Part shown: piece by piece, positions 53,895-61,386 of the stretch
Layout: every line of letters starts with the position of its first letter
Position numbering within the stretch: the first letter of the stretch is position 1
Source of the DNA: Paraburkholderia phenazinium
Lineage (GTDB): Bacteria; Pseudomonadota; Gammaproteobacteria; Burkholderiales; Burkholderiaceae
DNA length: 64,000 nt
Assembly (NCBI RefSeq): GCF_900100735.1
Contig: NZ_FNCJ01000008.1
Span: forward strand, 124,001 to 188,000
Direction: 5' to 3'
Program-made: the position numbers and the translations under genes
Notes under the pieces: model-generated
What the model saw: the letters and a program-made list of their open reading frames with translations, nothing else
Databases searched by the model: none
Told to the model about the DNA's origin: nothing

Positions 53895-54808
53895 GGTAGC
53901 GCAACCTGTTCTGAATGAGTGACAACGGCCCGCTCGGCCGCAACGCGCAACGGTGCGAACGCCTCGCTCGCCACCCCGCAGGCCGCTTCGCCGAGGAAAT
54001 CGAAGATCGCCGTGCGCACCTGCCGCAACTGATGACGCCCCTCCAGATCGAGAAAGTGACCGGCCTGCTCGATGGTGGCGAATTCGGCGCGGGCAAGATG
54101 CATCGCCAGCGTCCGCACATCGTCGGGTGTGGTGTACTCATCCAGCTCGCCATTGATGAACTTCAGCTCGCAGCGGATGTTGCGGAATTCGTGCAGGTAA
54201 TGCTCCGGACGAATCGCCAGAATCTGGTCGACGTGGAACGCCACCTGCTCCTGTTCCTGGCGCGGCAGCGTCGACAGATACCGGTAGTTGTAGAGCTTCA
54301 TGATCCGGGGCAGATGACGGCCGACGGTATCGTTAAGCAGCTGTGCGGCTTTGAGGTTTTCGCCCGCAGCAATGTAATCGCGCGCGCAGCTCACGTAGCC
54401 GGTCATGGCCGCGTTGAGCAGCGGCGAGAACGACGCGATCACCGCTCGCCGCACGCTGGTTTGCCTGCGCGAGAGCGCCAGCAGCGAGGCCACCCCGCCC
54501 CACGACACCGAAAGCAGGAAAGCCGGTTCGAAGACGCCGATCAGGTGCAACAGAATGTCGACTTCATCGTCCTTGGTCAGGACGAAATCGCCTACGTTAA
54601 AAGCTTTCGATTGCCCCGCATAAGGTAAATCGAAACAGATCGCGTTATAGCGTTCGCCTAGATATTTGATTGTCTGCCCAAACGACGCGGTAGTCGCTAA
54701 TGCGCCGTTGATCAGAATGACGGTTTCGAAAGCCGGATTGAATACGTGATGCTCGAGGTAGACCTTCCGGCCTGTCGGGAGCGGAACAACCTGTTTTTCG
54801 ATGGGCAT
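53891..54808 (-). CDS. rhlA: RhlA, 3-(3-hydroxyalkanoyloxy)alkanoate synthase
   Basis: 305 residues, alpha/beta-hydrolase fold. The catalytic triad is visible: Ser in LSVSWGGVAS, Asp in NGELDEYT and His in EQAGHFLD. It couples two 3-hydroxyacyl-ACP units into the lipid half of rhamnolipid. ATG 54808 (MPIEKQVVPL) is the start that fits RhlA length (~295). It is the first gene of a seven-gene operon and lies about 400 bases downstream of luxI in the same direction. Confidence 0.92.
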   Translation of the reverse strand: MPIEKQVVPLPTGRKVYLEHHVFNPAFETVILINGALATTASFGQTIKYLGERYNAICFDLPYAGQSKAFNVGDFVLTKDDEVDILLHLIGVFEPAFLLSVSWGGVASLLALSRRQTSVRRAVIASFSPLLNAAMTGYVSCARDYIAAGENLKAAQLLNDTVGRHLPRIMKLYNYRYLSTLPRQEQEQVAFHVDQILAIRPEHYLHEFRNIRCELKFINGELDEYTTPDDVRTLAMHLARAEFATIEQAGHFLDLEGRHQLRQVRTAIFDFLGEAACGVASEAFAPLRVAAERAVVTHSEQVALP

Positions 54809-55207
54809 GGGCGTATCCCGTACACCTGCCTGAGCAGATGCGCACTGATACCGCGCCCGTCTGAGCGGACGCTTTGGGGCCGTACAACCATTGGATCGGG
54901 CCCATGCCACCTGCCCCCCCCCGGGGCAGATGCGATCCATGACGGCCACCGCGCCATCGCGGCCCGCATCACACAGTCTGCGATGCGAACCCCCAGTTGC
55001 ACGTCACGCCAACAAGGCAGGCGACGCCAATCGGGTATTCGATGCCTCGTTTATTCTCTTTATATGTGTGCACTCATAAAGTGCAAAAGCTATGTGCGTC
55101 CAGGACACACAGCCGAGCAAAGTGTCGCGTTCGGGTGTGATACTAATATGTCGATACGGAAGAATTCAAGATTTTTCAAAAAAATCGAATGCGACCGTTA
55201 CGGATTT
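54809..55207 (-). promoter_or_regulatory. rhlA leader/promoter region with a C9 tract and repeats
   Basis: 399 bases between luxI and rhlA. A run of nine C residues (54914-54922) sits in a dyad CTGCCCC-ccccc-GGGGCAG (54911-54929). The motif CACCTGCC...GCAGATGCG occurs twice, around the C tract (54909-54934) and closer to rhlA (about 54823-54842). A weak AT-only dyad, GATTTTT-caa-AAAAATC (55170-55186), follows luxI. I found no canonical lux box here. Confidence 0.5.
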
Positions 55208-55873
55208 TTACGATGCCTGCCGCATCGCCATTTGACGCGCACGCTGCGGCCGCAGGCATCCAGCCGGTTCACCGGCCTCATCACACGCGAGTTCGATATC
55301 GAGCGCCGCAAGAGTCTGACTGTCGATATCGATCCAGCAGGCAACCACCATCCGGCCGTCGATACATTGTGCTTGTCCGGCCCGGTGCGCGTGCACGTCG
55401 ACACGGCGAAACAGCCGCTCCATGCTCAGGTAGGTGACGCCAATGATTTGCCGCGCGCCGAGTTGTGCTGCACAGCGCACGACCGACGCCAGCATCGGCC
55501 GAAACGCCCGGCTGAGCGGCTCGCCCTCGGGCTGTCCAGCCGCCAGTGGACTTGCCGCGAAGCGCGACAGTTCCCAGACCTCCGGCGATTCGGGCGCGTC
55601 CATTCCCTGCGCAAGCAGAAAGGGAAACAGCTCTTTGAGAAGATACGGCCGGGTGGTCGGCAGCAGCCTCGCACAGCCGCAAATCGAACCGGCTTCGTCA
55701 CGTCCGACCACATAGACCGTATCGTCGCGGTCGTACTGGTCGCGCTCGTAGCAGTTATCCGCCATCGGTAGCTGCCAGCCGAGCTGCTTGACGAAGATCT
55801 CGTGCCGATACTGAGCAAGCGCGTCGCCCACCCCGTCGGGCAACCGTCCATCGTCGTGAATGTCAGTCCGCAT
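55208..55873 (-). CDS. LuxI-family acyl-homoserine-lactone synthase
   Basis: 221 residues. The invariant residues of the family are in place: Arg in QYRHEIFVKQLGW with Phe and Trp, D-x-x-D in ERDQYDRDD, Arg in GCARLLPTTRPYLL, and ELSRFA. It makes an AHL from SAM and acyl-ACP; chain length cannot be read. A lux box lies about 60-80 bases upstream of the start, so it is probably auto-induced by the LuxR encoded nearby. Confidence 0.94.
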   Translation of the reverse strand: MRTDIHDDGRLPDGVGDALAQYRHEIFVKQLGWQLPMADNCYERDQYDRDDTVYVVGRDEAGSICGCARLLPTTRPYLLKELFPFLLAQGMDAPESPEVWELSRFAASPLAAGQPEGEPLSRAFRPMLASVVRCAAQLGARQIIGVTYLSMERLFRRVDVHAHRAGQAQCIDGRMVVACWIDIDSQTLAALDIELACDEAGEPAGCLRPQRARQMAMRQAS

Positions 55874-55931
55874 GATGCCCCCGGGGTCTCTTTTTATCGA
55901 GCGAATTAGAGCCCGTGGAAAAGCACGCGGT

Positions 55932-55951
55932 AACTGACAGAGTTGACAGGG
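55932..55951 (-). promoter_or_regulatory. lux box upstream of the AHL synthase gene
   Basis: On the minus strand the 20 bases read CCCTGTCAACTCTGTCAGTT, strikingly like the Burkholderia cepI-type lux box (CCCTGT...CAGTT). The core is an imperfect dyad CTGTCA/TGTCAG. It ends 59 bases before the luxI start codon, a standard activator position. Confidence 0.78.
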
Positions 55952-56081
55952 CTTTATGACAAAAAATTTTCGGCCGCTGAAATGCTTTACCGAAAAACGA
56001 ATTTACGATTGCAAAGCGCGGCCCTTTTGCTTATAAATAAACAGCAGGATATTCGTAACCGATGCATGGCTGCCGCGGCAC

Positions 56082-56531
56082 TTAGTGACGGTAAACAGGG
56101 GGGAAAACCTCCTGCTGTATACCTGTGTGCGGCGCAACGGTGGCTGCCACTGTATGCGACCAGTTCAAACGGATGAGCCGGCGTATGAGCGCTTGCGCGG
56201 TGCATACCATTCCCAGATCGGTACCTGAGCGATCGACGCCCATGAGGTTGCTTCTCACGTCGCCCCAGGCGATCAAGAACGCACCTGACGTGCGTTCGAT
56301 ATACCAATCCCAAGCAACTGAGAAGTGAGATGTCAGGGGGTGAATTGCGCCCTGCCATTCCGTGTAACCGGCATTAAACGCTTCAATAGCATCCGCGCGC
56401 AGATCGGCCAACAACTCCGCGTCGAGTCCCGACGACACATGCGCCAGCGTCAGGCGGCTCAACATGGCCTCGGGAACACGGATATAGCCGTCGGACGATG
56501 GGAGATGGAAACGCAGCGCAGAAAGTTTCAT
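56082..56531 (-). CDS. RsaM-like quorum-sensing modulator (DUF4902)
   Basis: 149 residues, no signal or HTH. Start MKLSALRFHLPSSDGYIRVP, with AGYTEWQGA, SVAWDWYIERTSGAFLIAWGDVRSN split over residues 70-95, and a C-terminal RLIRLNWSHTVA, match RsaM-like proteins found between luxI and luxR genes in Burkholderia and Pseudomonas. RsaM-type proteins dampen AHL production. It lies between luxI (same strand) and luxR (divergent), exactly that context. Confidence 0.82.
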   Translation of the reverse strand: MKLSALRFHLPSSDGYIRVPEAMLSRLTLAHVSSGLDAELLADLRADAIEAFNAGYTEWQGAIHPLTSHFSVAWDWYIERTSGAFLIAWGDVRSNLMGVDRSGTDLGMVCTAQALIRRLIRLNWSHTVAATVAPHTGIQQEVFPPVYRH

Positions 56532-56601
56532 CGGGCCTGTGTCTTTGGCGGAATCGGACGGGCTTTTGTCGATAAAAGGTTGTTAGATCGGGGGATCTGA
56601 A

Positions 56602-57312
56602 ATGGAATCGTATTTTCAGGATGCTTACCAATCGTTTTACGCTGCCAGAGACGAATACGCACTATTCAAGGAAATTACGTCGTTCGCCAGGAAGCTTGGA
56701 TTCGAATACTGCTGCTACGGGATTCGCATGCCGCTGCCGGTGTCGAAACCGGCGGTCAAGATTTTCGATTCCTACCCACCTGGCTGGATGACGCACTATC
56801 AAACCAGCGGCTTTCTCGAGATCGACCCAACCGTGCGCGAGGGCATGCGCAACACTAATCTGATCGTCTGGCCCTACGCCATGTACGACGAAGCACCACG
56901 CTTGTGGTCCGACGCCGGGGATTTCGGCATCAAGGTCGGCGTTGCCCAATCCAGCTGGACGGCCCATGGTGCCTTCGGACTGCTAACCATGTCGCGCCAT
57001 GCGGACCCGTTATCGCCCAGCGAGGTAGAGAACCTTCAGTTGCCGGCCAACTGGCTATCGAATCTCTGTCACATGCGGATGGGTCAATTCCTCGAAAGCA
57101 AACTCGTGCCTGAAGTGAGCACGCCGCTCACCGCCCGCGAGCGCGAGGTACTGCGCTGGACTGGCGAAGGCAAGACCTCATACGAAATCGGCAAGATCCT
57201 CAGTATCTCCGAGCGGACGGTCAATTTTCACGTCAACAACGTGCTGCTGAAACTGGCCGCGACCAACAAGGTGCAAGCCGTGGTCAAGGCCGTCGCTACC
57301 GGGTTGATCTAG
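56602..57312 (+). CDS. LuxR-family AHL-responsive regulator
   Basis: 236 residues. The autoinducer domain has the conserved Trp, Tyr, Asp-Pro in PPGWMTHYQTSGFLEIDPTV, Trp in DFGIKVG..SSWTAHGAFG and Gly. The C-terminal HTH is LTAREREVLRWTGEGKTSYE, continuing IGKILSISERTVNFHVNNVL. It is divergent from the RsaM-like gene with a 70-base shared gap. It is the obvious partner of the LuxI and the likely binder of the lux box at 55932. Confidence 0.94.
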   Translation: MESYFQDAYQSFYAARDEYALFKEITSFARKLGFEYCCYGIRMPLPVSKPAVKIFDSYPPGWMTHYQTSGFLEIDPTVREGMRNTNLIVWPYAMYDEAPRLWSDAGDFGIKVGVAQSSWTAHGAFGLLTMSRHADPLSPSEVENLQLPANWLSNLCHMRMGQFLESKLVPEVSTPLTAREREVLRWTGEGKTSYEIGKILSISERTVNFHVNNVLLKLAATNKVQAVVKAVATGLI

Positions 57313-57479
57313 CGATCCGCTCCACGCGTTCACATGCAAGCCGCACAAGATTGCTGCGTGATAACTGCGCATCGCGCCCGCAGCGTATTTATAGTGCATT
57401 GAAGTTGATACAAATAGCTGTGAAATCTGACAGCTTGTTGATTTTGATTTCCTGAAGACGATTTAGCAGTAAGATTAGG

Positions 57480-57621
57480 GGACGTGCAGTTCTTTGAATC
57501 ATCTTCACTCATCGCTGCGACACACGCATCTGTGCGCCCGTCGCGCGGCACCGTCTCTCAGGTTCTGGCAGCCCTCGGAATAGCCAGAACTTTTAACGCC
57601 AGCGTAAGCTGGCGTTTTTTT
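57480..57621 (+). ncRNA. Putative small RNA (two hairpins and intrinsic terminator)
   Basis: A perfect 8-bp hairpin GTTCTGGC-(13 nt)-GCCAGAAC (57562-57590) is followed after TTTT by the terminator stem, the usual 3' architecture of a Hfq-type sRNA. A possible -10 (TAAGAT, 57470-57475) lies upstream, but its -35 (TTGATT, 57444) is 20 bases away. The 5' end is a guess. The alternative is a long luxR 3' UTR. Confidence 0.35.
57595..57621 (+). terminator. Strong intrinsic terminator
   Basis: AACGCCAGC-GTAA-GCTGGCGTT followed by a run of T: a perfect 9-bp stem with a tetraloop, one of the clearest Rho-independent terminators in the window. Confidence 0.92.
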
Positions 57622-57759
57622 GTCCTCAGAAATGAGGATGGAGCCAGAATATGCATCGGGTATATTCGTTTGGAGTACCGGATCCAAAGCAGATGCCGGA
57701 CCCGGCGAAACTGCATACACAACACCTGATACATAGGGCGCCGCAGAACCTGAGAGATG

Positions 57760-57787
57760 AGACCCGCCTTGCGCGGGTCTTTTTTTA
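57760..57787 (+). terminator. Second intrinsic terminator
   Basis: AGACCCGC-cttgc-GCGGGTCT followed by seven T residues. It is oriented plus, against the monooxygenase gene that ends at 57834 on minus, so it is not that gene's terminator. Confidence 0.9.
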
Positions 57788-57833
57788 TCTAAAATGGGCT
57801 GCGCAAACGATTGGCACGGCTTAAAAGCGTCAA

Positions 57834-59588
57834 TCAGCTCGCCGCGCGCCCGCCGTAATCGTATTGCGGCGTCATGTCGTCGAGCGGGTTGGAGGGGCCG
57901 TATAATTCGCCGCCGAGGCTGCGAATCACCGCACAAACCGCATTGACCCCGGTCTGCAAGGCCCCTTCCACCCACCCTCCCGTGAACGAGCAGCTGTCGC
58001 CTGCAAGGTAGATGTAGGGATCGGTCGACGCGTCCCGGCTGGCCTGGAACTGGAAGAAGAGTTGCTGGCTATAGCCATCGCCACCGGCAAAATTCAACTT
58101 GAAGGCACCGTAGTAACCGCGCTCCAGATCCCAGTCGATCACTCGCACATAGGTGTCGTAGTCGTTGTCGATCGGCACCACATGCCGCGCAAATGCCGCG
58201 TTGGTTTGCGCAAGATCCGTCACCAGCCGCTGCACGCGTTGCCGGTTCTCGCCCAATGCCAGCTGCTTGATCGCGTCATCCTCCCACGCATAACTGAGCA
58301 GCACGACGCCGGCTGAATTGGGGTTCTGCGGCGCATAGTCGAGGCAATAGACGCCCCGCACCAACGTGTCGGTCTGAATGTTGGCCGGCAGGCTCTCGTC
58401 CAGCCAGAACTTGCGCTGGGTCATCACGAAGACCTTTGAGGAGCTCGTCAGATGCACATCGCTGATTGCCGTGCACTGTTGCGGCGAAAGCGATGAGCCT
58501 GCTGCATTGAGCGCCATGTCGATCTGCATGGCACGTGTGCTAGCAGTCACGATTACGCGCTCAGCGTAGTGCGTGGTGCCGTCCGCAAGCCACAGCTTCA
58601 CCCCTGTCGCGTCACGGCTGATCCGCGAAACCGCCGTCTTGATCACGCGTTGTGCGATCGAGCGCCGCCCGAAAACCTGTGACGAAAATGCCCGCGCGAG
58701 CGATTCGATCCCCGCGGGAATGAACAGCTGGTCGGTTTCGAGTTCATCCACCATCAGCCGCACGATCTCGAGAAAGGCGACCGGGTACATCGGCCCCAGA
58801 CCGCCCGACCCTACGCCGAGCGCACCGAACAGCTCGTAGTCTTGAGGAAAGCTCCAGCGTTTGCCGCCCGGCGGGTTGGCACTGCCGAACATTCGGCACA
58901 GCGCACTGTAGAAGCTCTCGTTGCCGAACGCATCGATATAGGCCTGCCAGGCTTCGCGTGCCGCCGCGCTTTGCCCGCTGCGCAGCAGTTCGGTAATTGC
59001 CACCGGCGCAATCAGCGCGGGTCCGGTCTCCGGCGTAAAGCCCTGGCTGATGAAGGCACTCCAGCCGGCGTTGACCGTCGCGAACATATCGGGCGGATTG
59101 CCGTGTGCCGGCCACGTATAGGTCTTGCCTTGATAGCCGAGGTTGGTCAAAACCGCGCCGGGGTCCGGAAAGCTCGAGGTGGCCTGGATGCCAAAGCGGT
59201 CGAGATAGTGGAACAGGCTATATTCGCTGGGCGGAAAGCGCATCGCGCCCAACTCGGCGAGAAACTCGGGCGCGGCTTCCGTAAAGGGCGAACTCCAGGC
59301 ACGGCCGCCGATGCGCTCCGAGGCTTCGAACAGCACCACATTCGCCGCGCCTGCGCGCAGCAGTTCATACGCGCAGACAAGCCCGGCGATGCCCGCGCCG
59401 ATAATCGCGATCGTGCCGTTCGCCGCTGCCGGCGGCACCCGCCCAAGGGCGTCGGGCGCAGCACTCAGATAGGCGCCGTAGTCGAACAGCGTATCGATGT
59501 AGCCAAAACTGGGACTCTTTAGCGCCGCGGCGGTGAAATCGGCGGCAACAGGATGTGGGCGACGGCGAAGATTCGGAATAAACGACAT
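57834..59588 (-). CDS. FAD-dependent L-amino-acid monooxygenase/oxidase (tryptophan/phenylalanine 2-monooxygenase-like)
   Basis: 584 residues. The dinucleotide motif GTIAIIGAGIAGLVCAYELL (residues about 58-77) and FEASERIGGRAWSS bind FAD; the GG-motif partner LGAMRFPPSEYSLF carries the substrate-carboxylate Arg as in IaaM and phenylalanine oxidase. The C-terminal FAD motif is YLAGDSCSFTGGWVEGALQTG. By family it converts an aromatic L-amino acid to the amide (or imino acid) plus H2O2. No amidase (iaaH) gene follows. It is divergent from a LuxR-type regulator gene, its likely controller. Confidence 0.88.
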   Translation of the reverse strand: MSFIPNLRRRPHPVAADFTAAALKSPSFGYIDTLFDYGAYLSAAPDALGRVPPAAANGTIAIIGAGIAGLVCAYELLRAGAANVVLFEASERIGGRAWSSPFTEAAPEFLAELGAMRFPPSEYSLFHYLDRFGIQATSSFPDPGAVLTNLGYQGKTYTWPAHGNPPDMFATVNAGWSAFISQGFTPETGPALIAPVAITELLRSGQSAAAREAWQAYIDAFGNESFYSALCRMFGSANPPGGKRWSFPQDYELFGALGVGSGGLGPMYPVAFLEIVRLMVDELETDQLFIPAGIESLARAFSSQVFGRRSIAQRVIKTAVSRISRDATGVKLWLADGTTHYAERVIVTASTRAMQIDMALNAAGSSLSPQQCTAISDVHLTSSSKVFVMTQRKFWLDESLPANIQTDTLVRGVYCLDYAPQNPNSAGVVLLSYAWEDDAIKQLALGENRQRVQRLVTDLAQTNAAFARHVVPIDNDYDTYVRVIDWDLERGYYGAFKLNFAGGDGYSQQLFFQFQASRDASTDPYIYLAGDSCSFTGGWVEGALQTGVNAVCAVIRSLGGELYGPSNPLDDMTPQYDYGGRAAS

Positions 59589-59829
59589 ACTGCTCCTCGA
59601 TGGCTAAAAATAAACGTGCAAATGGTGGCGAGCCGGGACCCGCATTCACGCACGTTCCCGGCCGCCAGGAAACTATCACGCTCACGGTTTAACGGCATTT
59701 TCGCTGGCTGCTTGAATCATTAACTTTGGCCGTGTAAGCTGGCCGGCAATTGTTTCTTAATTTGATTCTTTCAGGCCAGACGACAGCTGGCGCAGGCTCC
59801 ACGCCGATTTTCGAGCGGTCCGGAATACC
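59589..59829. promoter_or_regulatory. Divergent promoter region with a small dyad
   Basis: 241 bases between the monooxygenase and regulator genes. GCCAG-acgacag-CTGGC (59775-59791) is a perfect 5+7+5 dyad 39 bases before the regulator start, a weak candidate operator. AT-rich segments at 59690-59770 may hold the promoters. Confidence 0.4.
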
Positions 59830-60597
59830 ATGTATCTGACAAGCCGTGAGACCGCTGTGGTCTCAGACATCTTCTCCGTTCTTGCCGACGCCTTGCCGGA
59901 GGATTTAATGCGCCGGGAAGTCGGCGTCAGAATGCTGGATCTGCTGCGCGCGGATTACCTCGGCTCGTACGTATGGGATGCGACGAAGAAAGAGTATGTG
60001 AATCGCGTCGCACTCAATATGTCGGATGACAACCTGTCCGACTACGAGCTCTACTACCAGTATCACGACACGGTCACCCCCTTGTTGCACGATTGCCGGC
60101 AAGCGGTGCGCGTAACCGATGTGATTCCCCAGCAGGAACTCGTCCGCACCGAGCTGTTCAACGACTTCTTGCGCCGCGACGGGCTGCATTGGGGCATGGA
60201 CATTTTTGCGTGGTCGGGCGATACGAACATTGGCGACCTGCGCATCTGGCGCGGCAAGCAGCGCGACAATTTCTCGGACCACGATCTCGCGCTGGCCGAA
60301 CTGATTCGCCCAGCCTTCACGACCGCGCTTGCCCGCGCTCGCGCGACGGCCGGTTTGAGTGGAGCCGTGCCGGCTCAGACCCGTCTGATTTCAGAGCGCG
60401 TTCTCAAAGCCCTGACCGCGCGTGAGCAGGAAGTGGTGAGCCTCATCATGGAAGGCTTGCTCGACAAACAGATCGCCGAGCGCCTCGGCATCTCGTACAC
60501 CACCGTGCGCACCCACGTCGACCGCGCATTCCAAAAGCTCGGTGTCGGCAACCGCTCCACGCTGATTCGCATGGCTCAGCAAGACACGCGTCCGTAA
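59830..60597 (+). CDS. LuxR-type HTH transcriptional regulator (non-AHL)
   Basis: 255 residues. The C-terminal GerE-type HTH is LTAREQEVVSLIMEGLLDKQ, then IAERLGISYTTVRTHVDRAF. The N-terminal ~180 residues look like a GAF-type sensor (MLDLLRADYLGSYVWD, DGLHWGMDIFAW) and lack the W-x3-Y/D-P pattern of AHL-binding domains. Divergent placement suggests control of the amino-acid monooxygenase. Confidence 0.88.
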   Translation: MYLTSRETAVVSDIFSVLADALPEDLMRREVGVRMLDLLRADYLGSYVWDATKKEYVNRVALNMSDDNLSDYELYYQYHDTVTPLLHDCRQAVRVTDVIPQQELVRTELFNDFLRRDGLHWGMDIFAWSGDTNIGDLRIWRGKQRDNFSDHDLALAELIRPAFTTALARARATAGLSGAVPAQTRLISERVLKALTAREQEVVSLIMEGLLDKQIAERLGISYTTVRTHVDRAFQKLGVGNRSTLIRMAQQDTRP

Positions 60598-60790
60598 GAT
60601 CCTCCGCGCATCCAGGCCGTTATCCTTCCGTAAGAAAAATTCTTTTCGCTTCGCTGGAATAAGCGTGGCCGGACGGTGTTCGCCGTCTTGAAGCCGAGCT
60701 AGCTGCGACGCGCCCGCGCGGGCGTCGACGCGCGGCCGGCCCGCGTGGGCGCCCCGCCCCACGCGCAACGCCACCAACCGCGAGAGACCT

Positions 60791-61384
60791 TTGAGTCACA
60801 CCACGATTCAACCCGTGTGGGTCCGCATCACGCACTGGGTCAACGCGCTGGCCGTCATCCTGATGGTCATGAGCGGCTGGCAGGTCTATAACGCCTCGCC
60901 GATCTTTCCTGCCCTGCAGTTTCCGGCAGCGATCACCCTGGGGGGCTGGCTCGGCGGTGCGCTGCTTTGGCACTTCGCGGTGATGTGGCTGCTGGTGGCG
61001 AACTTCCTCGTCTACCTTGGCCTCAATCTGGTTTCAGGACGGCTGCGCGACAAACTGCTGCCGCTCAGTTTTCGGGCGCTCGCCGCCGATACGCTCGCGG
61101 CTTTGCGCGGCCGCCTCACCCACAACGACCTGTCACGCTACAACGCCATCCAGAAGCTCGCCTATCTGGTGGTGATCGTGGATATCGTGCTGCTGGTGCT
61201 GTCGGGGCTGGCGGTGTGGAAGTCGGTGCAATTTCCTCTGCTGCGCACAGTGATGGGTGGCTACGACAATGCGCGCGTCGTGCACTTCGTCTGCATGAGC
61301 GTGCTGGTGGCCTTTTTCGCCGTGCATGTCGTGATGGTCGCGCTGGTGCCGCGCTCGCTGCTTCTGATGATTCGAGGACGCTAG
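60791..61384 (+). CDS. Cytochrome b/b6-domain membrane subunit
   Basis: 197 residues with four to five hydrophobic helices and paired histidines for two b hemes (VRITHWVNALAVI, LLWHFAVMWLL, ARVVHFVCMS, FFAVHVVMV), as in the thiosulfate-reductase/formate-dehydrogenase cytochrome b family (COG4117 type). The only start consistent with the full first helix is TTG 60791, with GAGAG upstream. It is followed after two bases by a molybdopterin oxidoreductase and should be its quinone-linked membrane anchor. Confidence 0.85.
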   Translation: MSHTTIQPVWVRITHWVNALAVILMVMSGWQVYNASPIFPALQFPAAITLGGWLGGALLWHFAVMWLLVANFLVYLGLNLVSGRLRDKLLPLSFRALAADTLAALRGRLTHNDLSRYNAIQKLAYLVVIVDIVLLVLSGLAVWKSVQFPLLRTVMGGYDNARVVHFVCMSVLVAFFAVHVVMVALVPRSLLLMIRGR

Positions 61385-61386
61385 AC

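Larger units (their letters stand above)
57313..57833. other. 521-base gap with two plus-strand terminators and possible sRNAs
   Basis: No ORF is convincing. The gap contains two intrinsic terminators in the plus orientation (57595-57621 and 57760-57787), plus an extra hairpin at 57562-57590. One terminator could end the luxR transcript; the second then implies another plus-strand transcript beginning after 57621. Confidence 0.6.

Noticed and set aside
54809..55207. lux box directly in front of rhlA
   Set aside because: No CTG-N10-CAG type dyad with adequate match; the CTG...CAG pairs present have the wrong spacing (6 and 13).
57484..57729. 81-codon ORF between luxR and the monooxygenase
   Set aside because: It runs straight through a perfect intrinsic terminator, has no ribosome site and no recognisable family.
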